Source of the DNA: Lineus longissimus
Lineage: Eukaryota > Nemertea > Pilidiophora > Heteronemertea > Lineidae
Assembly: GCF_910592395.1 (NCBI RefSeq)
Contig: NC_088316.1
Location: 10,604,001-10,668,000 of the forward strand
Direction of reading: 5' to 3'
DNA length: 64,000 nucleotides
In this document: piece by piece, positions 50,588 to 63,420 of the stretch
Layout: the number at the start of each line of letters is the position of its first letter
Numbering within the stretch: position 1 is the stretch's first letter
The notes under the pieces: generated by a model
Told to the model about the DNA's origin: nothing
What the model saw: only the letters and a program-made list of their open reading frames with translations
Databases searched by the model: none
Translations under genes and position numbers: made by a program

Positions 50588-51190
50588 TAAGAAGTTCTCC
50601 CCAAAAGAATCAAGTCCTGAATGTATTTCAATTTACACCAGCAACACGAAGACGGATATATCAGTGCATTCTCCGCAGGCAATAGTGGCATATCTACGAT
50701 TGGTATTTGTGGCTTAAAACGAACATATCCCACGATCCAAATCAGGCTGCCCCACCTGGCAGACCATTTTGGTCTGTTGGGCCAAGTTTACGTGACAAAG
50801 TAGTGTATGATAACTACATCCGTTGCAGGAAGGATGGTTGATTGGGCTTGCGAACGCAGGATCCTTCTGCTGCTCGTCTCCCATTTAAGCAATTGGGTCG
50901 CATTGGTAGTTAGGTTGAAAAGTTTGAAAAAATCTTGTTCTTATTATCATTACCACCTCTGGAGCTCAAATTGTTAGGAGATTTTCAATGAAATTTCACA
51001 CATATCAGCTGGGGGATATGAACGAAAATGGCTTTGTCCTTTTTATCACTGATTACGTAATTTGCATGAGATCTATTGTTTTATGGCTAATTTTGGCCAA
51101 ATTTTGCCAATTTTTTTTCGATAAACTCCTCCGTAACCGCTTGGCGGAGAGCACTGAAACTTTTGGGATGATAGGTGAAATATTGAATTT

Positions 51191-52045
51191 GTGCATGTGG
51201 GTTTGATTATTTCAGTTCAAACCCTTCTGAAAACAGCGCATGAAAAGCATCCAAATGCGAACATTTGTATGGTCAGTGCGCCAGCAACACGTGATGATCT
51301 GGCACTCAACGACACGATAAAACAAGTGAACGCAATGCTTCAAATTCAGTGCGAGGAGTATGAACCCACAAAGGGTAGCGCATGTTTCCTTGACATCGGT
51401 GTCTTTGCAGCTCTTCTATACCACGACACTGTACATCTTAGTGTGAAACATGGCAGTGTTGCTCGGATGGTACGTAGGATCGCTGCACAGGTTCGCCCTT
51501 TGATCGGTCTTACTGAATCACTCTCTCAGAAAAACACTCGCTCTCGAGGCTCACATGGTTCTGATGACTCATCTTCAAATGAACGATCTAAGTTTCAACA
51601 GAGTAAATCGTCCCGCCAGCCAATGCAGACCAGACACAGTATTGACAGACGGCGTGATCATAACAGTAATACCACTTCGTCTGATCATCCAACACATGGC
51701 CGTCTTCCTGACTTTTCAAAGTCCCGCCAATCAGTGCAGACCAGTCACGCTATCAACGGACAGCGCCGTCCTGTCACCATTCCGTCTGCCAATTCAATGC
51801 ATGATCGTCAACCAGACTTCTCAGCATACCGTGCTATGCCACATTTCGGATATCACCCCGCAAACATGAACAATTTTCAGCGCAATGGACCTTTTCAGTG
51901 GTCAATGCCTGTCGTGTATGATCACATGAACATGAACAACTTCATGAACAATGCAATGCAATTGCCACAAGCCCAGTCTGGTCCTCCACATATATATGGA
52001 CCCTACTCTGGCATGCCTGCCTTTCCTCATTTCCAACGTGGATGA
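51191..52045 (+). pseudogene. Non-LTR ORF1 with SGNH-type esterase C-terminus (5' truncated)
   Basis: The part seen holds N-A-N-I-C-M-V-S-A-P-A-T-R-D-D and D-T-V-H-L-S, the usual last block (D-x-x-H) of an SGNH esterase, then a Ser/Arg/Gln-rich, Met/Asn-rich tail. The GxS and GxND blocks are missing because the 5' end is lost or spliced out; no ATG is placed with confidence. Confidence 0.65.
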
Positions 52046-52098
52046 GCATGAGGCCTGAACTCTAAAGAACTCTATTATTTCATTATGGTCACAGACTT

Positions 52099-55000
52099 TT
52101 GTTTAACATGAGTAATTGTATTACAGTTAGCACACTAAATTTAAATGGTTCTGGCATTGACGGATGGAAGCTTTCTGACTCTAGTCTACTGAATAGAATC
52201 GCCCAATGTGATATCTTCGGTGTATTAGAATCTTGGACAACAGAGAATTCTTCAATACAGCTTCCTGACTATTATACCTACAACAAATATAAGAACCTAT
52301 CGAAACATGCCAGACGTGCCTCGGGTGGCATTTTATGTTTCATCAAAAACTCTATAAAAAAAGGGTGTAAAAATTCTAGGCAGGAAGTACGAAAACTTAT
52401 GGTGGCTGGAACTCAAATCTGATTTCTTTAAATTCAAGAAATCAATATTTCTTTGCATTTCTTATATTCCACCTTCTGGTTCACCTCATTTCAATGACAC
52501 CTGGGAACTATTCCAGGATGAGGTACTTATGTATAAAAGTCAGGGTATGATAGCTCTATCCGGTGATTTCAATAGTCGAATCGGTGGAGAACTCGACTTT
52601 ATTCAGAAAGATTCCGTCCTCCATTTGCCAATTGGTGACCATTTGAATTATGTATGTGATGATGACAGTATCCCAGTGAGGCTTCATCGTGATAATGTTC
52701 TCAACAGACATGGTAAATCCCTGATTGATATTGCTGTTGGAAACAAACTTAGATTTTTGAATGGTGGAGACATTGGTGATTATTTTGGTAACTTCACATA
52801 TTTTAAAGTATGCCAGGATAAAGTGTTTAAAAGCGCAATAGACCACACACTTGTCTCTGAAGAGCTGTTTGCGTCTGTAAATCATTTTAGTGTACATCCT
52901 TTTGATCTTGCTCTGTCCGATCATTGCCTGATTTCTTTTGACATCAATATACCGACAGATTTATCAACAAAGGATAGGATTGATGAGTCACTGTGTGATT
53001 TGACTCCATTACCAAAAAAGTATTTATGGAATGATGATGGTAAACTGAGATTTGCTAAGGTATTGGAATATAAGGCAATTAATGCACAGTTACGGTACTT
53101 TCAAAGTATACAATACATTAACGAACAATCTGGTATAGACGCAGGCATTCGTGATGTGAACCGTATTTTTACTGAAGCTGCTGAGGTCAGTCTAAAAATA
53201 TCCATAGGCTCTAAACCTCATCAGAGGACAAATCCCAAGAAGTCGCACAAACGTTGGTATAACGAAAACTGCAAATATCTGCGGTCTAATATCCGAAGTC
53301 TATCAAAGACTCTCGCCCGCGAGCACAATAATACTTATCTCGCAGGTCGTCTTCGAGTTATGTGCAACCAATATAACAAAGCGATCGAAAGAGCCAAAAG
53401 AGAAAATAAGGATTTTCTTGTTAACAAGCTATGTGAGTTCGAGAAAAAAGACCCAAAGATGTTCTGGGAAACTATAAAACAATTAAATGACTGTGCTCAG
53501 ACGTCGGCCCAAAATAATGTCAATCCATCGGTTTTTTAAAGCATTTTGAGGATCTTGCTCTTCCTTCAGACTTTAAAGGTAGTAGTAGTCCTACATGTGA
53601 TTCTGTACAGGGATCCAATCCTCAGGCTCAATTACATGATTGTTCCATCTCTGATTCAGAAGTGGCAGAACTCAACAAACCATTCACTATTGGTGAAATT
53701 AAAAAATCCATTAAAAAGCTCAAAAATGGTAAGGCAGTTGGTTTTGATTCAATTTCTAATGAAATGATTAAAACTGGCTCAGATCACCTTTTGCCTCTCC
53801 TCACCAAAGTTTTCAATCTAATTTTAGGTAGTTCACTTTCTCCATCTCAATGGAGATATGGTTATATTGTCCCTCTTTTTAAAAAAAAAGGTGATCCCAT
53901 TGACCCTAATAATTATCGTGGAATTTACTATTTCCAGCTGTTTGTGTAAACTGTTCTCATCTGTACTAAATGCCAGGCTTGTATCATATATGGATCGGAA
54001 TAATGTTATCAGTAATTGTCAGAATGGCTTTAAGAAAAGTGCCAGAACTAGTGACAACATTTTTATCATCAAAGCCATTGTTAACAAGTACTTCAGCAAA
54101 GGTAAAAACATATATTGTTGTTTTGTCGACCTTAAAAAGGCATTCGACAGTGTTTGGCATAGTGGTTTATTCTCTAAAATGATGAACGTCAATATTTCTG
54201 GCAACTTCCTTAATTATATAAAAAACGTTTATGGTTCTATGTCAAGTTGTATCAAATTCCCTCAAGGGATGTCACGGTTTTTAAAGTCAAAGTTGATACT
54301 CGCCAGGGGGATGTTCTTAGTCCCACACTATTTAATCTCTTTATCAATGATATTGTAAATGTACTGGATCAGACTAATCCATCGCCAGCATTATTAGATA
54401 CAACCAAATTGTCGTCTTTACTGTATGTAGATGATTTGGTTCTCTTCTCCCTAACCTCAACAGGTCTTCAGACATGTCTCAACGGCTTGTCACAATATTG
54501 TAATACATGGAGACTTCAAATCAATTTGGACAAGTCAAAGATTTTGGTTTTCGAAAAGAAACTCTCAGATCAGGTACCTTTTACACTGGACAATGTTATA
54601 CTTGATAGGGTGTATGACTTCACATATCTTGGAACATCCATTGACTATTTAAGGGTTCTTTTAAGTCTGGAGTTGAAGTGCTTACCAAAAAAGGCTCCAA
54701 AGCTTTTTATGTTCTGATGAAAACAATTAACTCCAATCGAATAGAACCTCGTACTGCTATTCGTTTGTTTAATAGCTTTATCAGGCCAATTCTCATGTTT
54801 AACTGTGAAATTTGGAGTTTCGCTTTTCTCAAGTCACTACTTATTAACGACAGCAATAAATTTGTCAAACAACTGGATCGTTTTCCATTTGAGCAATTAT
54901 TGTCTAAATTTTGTAAATGGATCTTGGGTGTTAATAGATTTACATCAAACTGCGGAGTGAAGGCAGGACTAGAACAATATCCTTTCCTTGTATTTATGTT

Positions 55001-55679
55001 CAAACATACTTTTGATCACCTATCTCATGTTAAAAACTCCAGTAATACAATCCTTAATGAAGCTTATGAAGTTGACAAAAAGCTCACTTCGTCCTATAGT
55101 ATCAACAAATCTGTATCAGCAACTATTGATGTGTTAAACACTAAATTTCAGAAAAATCTCGATCTCTCGTCTAGTAGTACTAATGTATCAAATTCACTCG
55201 AATTATTGTATCATTCTCATTTCTTCTCTGTATTACAAAATGACAAAAGGTCAAATTCTAGTAAAAAAAACAAACTCAGAACCTACAGAACGTTTAAAAC
55301 TGAGTACCAACTTGAGCCCTACCTTAATGTTCTAAAAAACAGTGGGTTGTTCTCAAAAATGGCTAAGTTTTGCCTTAGCAATCACAACCTACTCATCGAA
55401 AAAGGTAGACATTTTGGTACTCAGTTAGAAAAGCGTCTCTGTCCTTTTGGGTGTAACGTTGTCGAGGACGAGTTCCACTTTTTTGCACGATGTCCCTCTA
55501 ACAATAAATTAAGAGACGAGTATCTCACAAATATAAATTTTTATAAATGTAGTCAATTATTTTCAAATCTGGATTTTATTTCTATTATGAGTAGTACTGA
55601 CGACGAGATTATTTTAGATACTGCTATTTTTATCTCGAAAGCCTTTGAAGAAAGACAAACAGCTCTTCAGGGGCACTAA
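52099..55679 (+). pseudogene. Non-LTR ORF2: endonuclease and reverse transcriptase, frameshifted
   Basis: Segments 52,099-52,422, 52,529-53,539, 53,662-53,949, 53,858-54,358, 54,247-54,717 and 54,678-55,679 lie in changing frames. Endonuclease motifs: S-G-D-F-N-S-R and L-S-D-H-C. RT motifs: K-N-G-K-A-V-G-F-D, F-V-D-L-K-K-A-F-D-S-V, G-D-V-L-S-P-T-L-F and Y-V-D-D-L. A C-x3-C-x7-H-x4-C finger lies near the end. At least four frameshifts make it inactive. Confidence 0.88.
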
Positions 55680-56185
55680 TTAATAAGTCATTGTGGTCTT
55701 ATTTTAATTACCATATACATGTAACTTTCTTTTAAAAATATTTTTGTATGTGTTGTATTTGTATATATGTACTGCCATACTGTCTTATCCTTTGATAGTT
55801 GTGCAATAAATTGAATTGAATTGAATTGAATTGTAACTGATTTTCATAATAATGCGCTCCATTGTTTTTAACCTCGTTAGCTCATAGGCCGCCTAGAGTT
55901 AATGCGGTTAATGAGGAAAATTTAAACACCTTGCGTCAAGGTTTGATTGCTTCCCAACAAGTGTTGCTTTCGTCCAATCTGCAATAAAAATGTGCAGCCT
56001 TGGGTCCATGGTGTAGTCCGGAGGGGGGGGGTCATCACTCTCCATCGACCTCGTTAAAACGACGTCACGACGGCGTCACTTGCAACTTCGAATCGATTCT
56101 TGAAGAGAATCGAATCGAACTCCAGTGCAAATCTGCCATTGGTGACGTATTTGGCGCCAAAAACTATTTCTGTTGACCTCGATTC

Positions 56186-56483
56186 TATGAAAACTATATA
56201 TGGAGAAAAGATCACACAACTATCGAAATGTAAGATTATTTTGAGGAGAGGTACTTTGGCCGATTCACTCTGCCACTCGCGCGAACTCTTCACAACCGTC
56301 ATGTGGTATCGACAGGAATTGAAAAAAGCAGCTACAAACATTCTTTATCAACTTATTGAACTATATGAAAACTATTTATGGAGAAAAGATCGCACAAAAA
56401 TCGAAATGTAAGATTATTTTGAGGAGAACTACCTTGGCCGATTCACTCTGCCACTCGCGCGAACTCGTCACAATCGTCATGTG
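56186..56483. repeat. Direct duplication of ~120 bp
   Basis: About 56,186-56,304 and 56,359-56,483 share 90% identity over CTATGAAAACTAT...CACTCGCGCGAACTC...GTCATGTGGT with a period of about 174 bp. Non-coding. Confidence 0.75.
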
Positions 56484-57116
56484 GTGACGACGACGAGGAT
56501 TGATTTTTTGATATGGCGACGTGGATTGGTATTAGAGGGACTACGTCAGTTCCCTAACCTCGCTGTCCCAAGTAGCCCTTCTGATATTAGATTCCGACGG
56601 CGTCAGTTGAAAATTATACCAAAGAGCTGGAGAATAAAGACGTTCCTGAACATTTTCGAGCTAGTCACTTCGGAAGATCTGGTACAAACTGATTTTTTTC
56701 TATTGAACGTCGTTGATGGTTTCACCATACGATTGATCAATCATCGGCAAAGCTATCTATTGAATTCTAAATTTCTATTTCACTTCAGGCGATCAGAAGG
56801 CTCCAGAATCAGACCGTGTTGTTTCTCACCACAACTGAGACAAAGACACTCTAAAGTTATTTTTAGTCCCCTTGATCGTTGAGCAATAAAAAAACACACA
56901 GCAACCCTACCACTAAAATGTGAAAACGACATTTATACATGTACAATGTAGTTATGGAGATATCAAAATGTATATCCTCACAAATCGACACCTCAATGAA
57001 TTCAACTGAGTTGGTTAGAAACCCACCATCATAACAGCTAGAATGCAGTATGGCATTACATGTATATGACAATGAAGAGCCTACATGTAGCATTATGGTT
57101 ATAAAGATACGGCCCT

Positions 57117-57266
57117 CAGGGACCGGTTGTTCAAAACAAGTTATGTCACTAACGCTGGTGTTAACTTAACGTAGCGTTAAGTCGAATGGCTTAACTGATG
57201 GAGATAACGCCAATTTAAGATAACGCGAGTGTTAGTGACAAAATTTGTTTCGAATCACTGGGCCAA
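57117..57266. mobile_element. Small palindromic MITE
   Basis: Left arm GGGACCGGTTGTTCAAAACA with GTCACTAACGC, mirrored by GTTAGTGACAAAATTTGTTTC..GGGCC. About 150 bp, with an internal AACTTAACGTAGCGTTAAG palindrome. Confidence 0.65.
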
Positions 57267-58489
57267 GGGGGAAAGAATAACAGCCCGTTTACGGTTATCT
57301 TGACTCTCAATGTATTTACATTGCTCAGCTGGGGAAGGCTACGGAGGCGATACTGCTGGAAGTTCAGTTTGATTTACGCTGTGTACTAGCAGCTGTTTCT
57401 GACCTTAAAAAGTTTGTCAAATTAGTCAAACATGTATGATGGGATGTTTCATTAAACATACCTATGATAAAAATGTCACACAAGAGAAAGGACGTTGTGA
57501 CTGTCTCGTTTCGGAATATGAACTGATCCGCCTTCACCAAGTTATCATACAAATTAGGCCTACACAGGTCAAAGTGACATGGCTTTAAGCGAGGGACGAA
57601 TATGGTTACCTGGAAATGCAACAAAAAAAAGACTGATTTTCAAATCTTTTCGTCCAACCGACTTTGGCATGGTGGGACATCCGAATTTCGCCCTTGATCT
57701 ACAGCCTTCCGGCATGGTCAGAATATCACTAAGAAACGAATGGGTCAACTGTTTCTGTTATGGCGCCACTGTGCCACTAGGACGAAAACTAAATCAAGAC
57801 AAAAACGTCAAACAACATAGACTTACCGAGGGAGAAATCTGTTGTTATTCATTCACTCCTAGTAGAGTTCGATCCACTCTGTGTCATTGGAGCGGTTTCC
57901 GTTTATTCTAGGGATGCCATCCCTTTATGACAGTTTATAATAATTTGCATTGATATATACTTTAGAATCGAGAAAAGATCCAACCCGAATAAATGAACGA
58001 ATGAAAATCGGCACAGAAGGCGAATTAGTTATCAAAGTTCCAAAATAAAAGGGCGGACGCAAGTTAACTGTTCGCGGATCGTGTGCACACAATAAATCAA
58101 TAAATCAAGTCATTAATTGTTCGAATTGAACGGATTGAACGTATAACTATAATTTCTCACAAGTTTACGGAACATAAGACGGTGGTTGGCTCCTTGCCAA
58201 TTCAAATACATGAAGTACGCGAGTCGCACGGCTATAATACGTCAATGTCAATAACGATTCCCGCGGTCGCAATGTCAAAGAATAATCGATCAAAACGAGT
58301 TAACAACATGTTCATCGAAATTGCCAACTGGCCACACAAATTCTAAAACGATTCCTCTTCCAAATCCATCGCACTACAAATGGTGATTCGAACTATGAAG
58401 CATAAAAATTGGGTTTGAAAACACTAATCACGAAATATAATTTGTCTCAAACCGCCATTATTTTCCCCCCCGCTTTTCGCTGTTGTTTC
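57267..58489. other. Region without a recognised gene
   Basis: A 110-codon frame at 57,579-57,911 has no recognisable domain. The part from about 57,950 may be the 3' end or LTR of the following BEL/Pao remnant. Confidence 0.4.
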
Positions 58490-60657
58490 TCAACCATTCT
58501 CCACTGCTTCCGAACGGGCCGCATTCAATCGGCGGGGCGTCTTCGGCCCGACTACGACTTTCGTCCCAACATCCTCCCCTCCGTGGCTAAACTCGGTGGC
58601 CATCAATTTACAGAGCTTCGAAATAGGTCGTACAAAGACTTTGCCGCCAGATAGCACCTTAACGCTACGAACATGGCCATCGCTGCAAGGGAGAGTTTCC
58701 ACGATTTTTCCCAAAGGCCATCTGCCACGAGGATTCGTAGGATCCGCAACGAGTACAATATCAGAAACTTGGAGATCCTCCCGTTCGGTAAACCATTTTC
58801 CTCGGTTCTGTAACAGTGACAAGAACTCCTTGTTCCATCTGCGCCAGATTTGGGACACCAAACTCTGAACATAGCGCCAACGATGTCTTGGGCTACATGC
58901 TTCTTCTTCCAAGATTCTAGGAGCTAACTGACCTCCGGACTGTCCAATCAGGAAATGATTCGGTGTAAGGACGGATTCGTCCTTCGGGTCATCACTGCTG
59001 TAAGTCAATGGGCGTGAGTTTAACAGGCCCTCAACTTCTACGACTGCAGTTTGTAATTCCTCGTCGTTGATTCTCGCTTCCCCAAGTATTGCCTTCAGCG
59101 CTCGCTTGGCAGATTTTATTAACGCTTCAAACAGGCCTCTGCGAACCCCAAGGGGGGTTGAAGCGCAAAGTTATACCTTTGTTGGCGGAGTCGTTGCCAT
59201 GACTATTTGCTCCCGGTCTAATTTTTGGAGAAGTTCGCGAAGTTCTTTCTCGGCACCGACGAAGTTTGTACCGTTGTAAGATACGATGAGCTCGGGCTTT
59301 CCTCGCCTCGAGACCATTCTGGAGAAAGCATTGAGAAAACTTGGAGTGTCGAGGGAGTATGCAATTTCCAAATGCACGGCTCTCGAGGTAGTGCAAGTGA
59401 ATAGGCACAACCACCGTTTTGAGGTAGTGTTCCGTGTTATCTTTACAATGTAAGGCCCACCGTAGTCCACTCCAGATCTTGCGAAGGCTCTGACAGGAAT
59501 CGTCACCCGATGTGGTGGTAAAGGTGCTATAATTTGTTCAGTTCCACGTTTCTTCTGTTTTATACACTCCACACAAGAACTGTCAACTCTCTTGACTTCT
59601 TCTCGACCGAAGATAATCCAGTACTTTTGTCGTAGCTCTGCTAGTACAGCGTTGACGCCTTTCGTGTGCTTTCCTATATCTGCGTGTGTACAAAGAATGA
59701 TCAGACTGGTGATGTGATTCCTAGGTGGAACAATGAGCGGATGTCGCGTACAGTAGGGCAAATCCGAATCCTGCAATCTTCCGCCAATCCTAAGCAGGCC
59801 CTCCTTATCCAGGTATGGATTCAAGGATTTCAACTGCCGACAATTGATCGATTGGTTTCCTCGGAGTTTTTCTATAACATCTCCGTATTTCTCATGTTGA
59901 ATCTTCCTTATCCAATATTTCTCAGCCTCCTCAATTTCAGCAACAGTCAAAGTAGGAGAAGGGTTCCTGGATTCTCGGGGTGATTTTAACAGCTGTACGA
60001 ACCGTAACACCCAAGCTGTCGATCTTACGAGTCGAGTCCACCTAGAGAAGCGAAGTACTATCAATCACAGGTTCATAATCAAGTACGATAGGATGTTTCT
60101 GGTCTACTACAGCTGTGGGTCTGCGATTTTGTAACTTCCTGTGAAGCTGAATCTGACAAAGTCTCTATCGGTTGAATCTTTTGTTTCGGCCAACATTCTT
60201 CTCCTTGATGAAGAAAGGTTGGTCCATTTGTCCAGAATTCCTCATTGACCAAGTTTTCCACTTTTTCTCCTCTAGTAGCCAGATCTGCAGGATTTTGTAC
60301 TCCAGGCACATGAAACCATTGAGACGGGCTGGTTTTTTCCTGCATTTCTGCGATACGATGCGAAACAAAAGGTTTATACCTGCGAGATTGTCCATGTAGC
60401 CAGTGGATAACATCGGTACTGTCGGTCCAGAAACGAAGTCTGGAGATTCCCAAGAGTTCCTGTACTCTTACTGCAACCCTAAGTTCCAGAATGGCACCCA
60501 TGAGCTCGAGGCGCGGTATACTAATTGCCTGACAATCAAGTATCAACATCACTATGATCACCTGACTCTGCCTAAGAATATCCACTAAGTCATGATCCAT
60601 GACCAACACCATTTGAGCAGAAATATCACTTTTATGCGACCAGTTTTGGGCACACAC
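58490..60657 (-). pseudogene. pol: Second BEL/Pao remnant: RNase H and integrase
   Basis: From right to left: RNase H part (60,079-60,657; I-P-R-L-E-L-M-G-A, W-T-D-S-T-D-V), integrase (59,171-60,064; H-x3-H zinc part, C-V-E-C, G-V-D-Y-G-G-P, S-Y-N-G-T-N-F) and C-terminal domain (58,490-59,008; L-T-P-N-H-F-L-I-G, D-I-V-L-V-A-D). The frame is broken between segments and the first parts of the element are absent. In the second catalytic motif S-Y-N replaces S-D-N, so the core aspartate is lost. Confidence 0.82.
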
Positions 60658-60947
60658 TCAGCCATGTTGCAACTGGGCGAGATCCGCTTTTATTTCATGC
60701 ATATGGGATGCCTTCAAAGTAAAAAAAATGATAAAAGAAGATCTCACCATTTTTTCAGAATATGCCTACTATCAGAAATCTTTAAAAAAAGAAATCGCAA
60801 ATGAATGGTATCAGGTCCCCTCCGGATCATGGGAGGGGACCTGATAACATTCAGTTATTGGCGGGGGCATGTCCTGGGAGAGACCTCTTAATTACCATGC
60901 ATGAATCAGCTTTAAAATTCACACAATTCTTTATTTTTTATTTTCAG

Positions 60948-61360
60948 ATTATGTTCCCGTGTGGGAAGTAGGCGACAAATTAGATGAGCTGGAGAGGAAG
61001 TGCGCCGAATTAAATGCCCAATTCTCCCCTGTGACAACTGACAAGTTTCATGTCGACTTCCAGCAATCTGAGCTGAAAGATCGTGAAGATGATGCCTGGG
61101 AAATGTCAGCAAGGGATATGGCAGCGTACATTGAGGGCAGAGGGTCAAAGCTGAAGTCGAAGAAATCAAAGAAGTCAGCTAAGAAGACCAGCAATGCCAA
61201 AAACTCTGAAAGTGACATGGGGTGTAAATGCTATTGCCCGGTGCAGCATGCCTTTCTCGTACAGGAGCTTAAGAACGCGAAAATCAAGGAATTACTTTTG
61301 TTGGCAGAGCTTGAGAAGATTCGGGGGAAGGACAGCATGCAAGTGAACAATGAACAATGA
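60948..61360 (+). pseudogene. Last exon of a Harbinger Myb/SANT-like partner gene
   Basis: A TTTTCAG acceptor at 60,941-60,947 leads into a frame with a heptad-like start (W-E-V-G-D-K-L-D-E-L-E-R-K-C-A-E-L), a lysine-rich K-S-K-K-S-K-K-S-A-K-K stretch and a helical tail. It lies tail to tail with the transposase exon below. Identification rests on layout more than motifs. Confidence 0.5.
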
Positions 61361-61486
61361 ACTGTTATTGAAAGAGTTAAAATTGGTTGATAAATATTTT
61401 ATTAATTGACTAGAGTTTTAAGCAAATTGTAAATACAATTAAATGTTGATCCATCAATTTATGCGATAATATCCATATCCCATTGC

Positions 61487-61977
61487 TCAAAAGAATGTGT
61501 TTGACACATATTCCCTAGTGGCTCGTCCATTCTGATGTCCTTGATAGACCTCCTCCTCATCACTACTACTGTCATTGCTACTGCTGCTGTCACTATCACT
61601 ACTGTCCTCTAGTATGTGCAGCCGCCTGTCTACACAAATATTGTGAAGTACCCCACAAGCAACTATTATGTTACACACCCGGTCTGGCTGCATGCGTATC
61701 CCCCCTTTTAATACATGGAATCTGCGTTTCATAATCCCAAAGGTCCGTTCGATTATATTTCGGCCCCTGATTTGGGCCCTATTGTACCGCCTCTGACTTG
61801 GGGTCCCTGGGTTGAGATATGGTGTCAGCAAATATGGTTTACATGGGTACCCACTGTCCCCCAGCAGATAGCCTTCACGTGGATTCCTCTCTAGGTGCTG
61901 GGCAATCTCACTCTCTCTGAAGATATGGCTGTCATGGGTTGCCCCAGGCCAGCGCGCTACTATGTTGGTGAGCTTTT
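61487..61977 (-). pseudogene. C-terminal exon of a third Harbinger transposase
   Basis: Acceptor TTTTCAG at 61,978-61,984, then K-L-T-N-I-V-A-R-W-P-G-A-T-H-D, the second catalytic D in G-D-S-G-Y-P and the catalytic E in I-I-E-R-T-F-G, and a Ser/Asp/Glu-rich tail. The exon with the first catalytic Asp is not seen upstream; the element is incomplete or has diverged. Confidence 0.8.
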
Positions 61978-61984
61978 CTGAAAA

Positions 61985-62400
61985 GATAGATTGAAAACAT
62001 ATTGTCAGATTAGCAGCAAAAAGTTTCAATTATGTTATTTATCCAGCACAAATAACATTAATTGAAAAAAGGCCACAGGGTGCATGTTACTATGTGACAC
62101 TCTGTATATCATATTTGAAATTATTTCAATAAAGGCAACCCATATGAAATATAGGTCATGCTGGCAGAATTGATGATGTCATCATTTTGTACTGTAAACA
62201 ACTTTATGAACTTTTTATGAAGTACCACTTTTCCAGTTGAAATTCATCAGTTTATTCATTAGGTACACCCCTATTGAGTTTGGTGAGGGGTAGGTTACAT
62301 ACTAAACCCAGACCTAACCTGTCATTAATTTGAAATCAGTGAGTGTTGTGTTTTTGGCTGAAGATTTACTCAGTCAGTCACTGATCAGCAACGCAGTTGA
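61985..62400. other. Gap with no recognised gene
   Basis: Where upstream transposase exons would be expected, only AT-rich non-coding DNA is visible. Confidence 0.4.
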
Positions 62401-63420
62401 TCGGTACGGGTAGTTGTAAAACAAGAAACACAGAAACGAAACAGAAACACAGAAACACTGAAACGAAACGCAGAAACCAGTCTTGTGGTGAATTCTGGTC
62501 AGCAGACTCCATCTTGTTGCCATGGTTGTGGCCGCGAACGCGGGTGTAACTAAAACTGGTATTCAGTCGGAATGGAAGGAGGAATGCTCATTTCCCAATA
62601 CCCCTTTTAGCCTCATCAACGTGTGCGCAGATTGGCAGCATCCGGCCTTGATCGTGCCAATACACTACATGTATGTACTACACGGCGTAAATAGAAAATA
62701 GTCCTTCGAATAGCGAGTCCTGTTCTTTTGTACATTCCATGCCCTGTGCACGACACTAGGTTGAACTTCCCTACTGCAACCTCATTAACATAAACATATA
62801 TTTAAAGGGACTATTTAAAGGCAGCAGCTGGGCAGGCAAGATTGAGTTACTCCAAGTCCAAGTCTAGTGCCCGCCCCCCCCCCCCCCCCCACTTTACTCT
62901 ATTCTAGTCGCCAAAATTGGTCTCTCACGTCTCACATAACGTCGAAATGATTCACCCATGTTCTGGTACCGTACCTTGCATTTAGTGCTGCATCAGACGG
63001 GATTTGTAGGATGATCCTGGTACTTCATGTAAATTGAACACTACAAGGCAAGATGTTGCACTGCACCTTCATTTAAAATAACATGCTGTAGGAATCGAAT
63101 CGAACCTACCAAGGTACTACACCACCACCTCAAAAGACTTCACCCATATCGTGCCGCCCCCTCCCTCCCCCCCCCCCCCCAAGTTGCTCCATGTATCCCC
63201 TCAACAACTCTATTGCATTCCGGCTGACCGCAACCCACCAACCTCAGATTTTACTTTTAAACGACAATAACAACGGATTGGGCAAGGAAAGTATCGGCGT
63301 GCCGCTTGATTCCAACTTTTATGAAAACCCGTTTGATTTTCGTTTCTGCGTTTCGTTTCTGCGTTTCTGTGTTTCTGTTTCGTTTCTGTGTTTCTTGTTT
63401 TACAACTACCCGATCGGTAC
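62401..63420. repeat. Inverted repeat pair of GAAACACA-rich arms
   Basis: 62,401-62,478 (TCGGTACGGGTAGTTGTAAA then GAAACACA/GAAACGAAAC iterations) is mirrored by 63,341-63,420. The ~860 bp between them includes poly-C runs at about 62,874-62,890 and 63,166-63,180. May be a MITE-like element; no target duplication found. Confidence 0.6.

Larger units (their letters stand above)
51191..55831 (+). mobile_element. 5'-truncated CR1/L2-like non-LTR retrotransposon
   Basis: ORF1 with an SGNH-type C-terminal part, ORF2 with endonuclease and reverse transcriptase broken by several frameshifts, and a 3' end closing in (ATTGA)n at about 55,805-55,831 after CAATAA. Such short tandem tails mark the 3' ends of CR1/L2-group elements. 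Confidence 0.8.

Noticed and set aside
57579-57911. 110-codon frame
   Set aside because: No recognisable domain, no splice or regulatory support, lies among repeats; could be a fragment but cannot be called a gene.
63085-63115. GAATCGAATCGAACCTACC as a tRNA T-arm
   Set aside because: No acceptor or D-arm partner within 75 bp.
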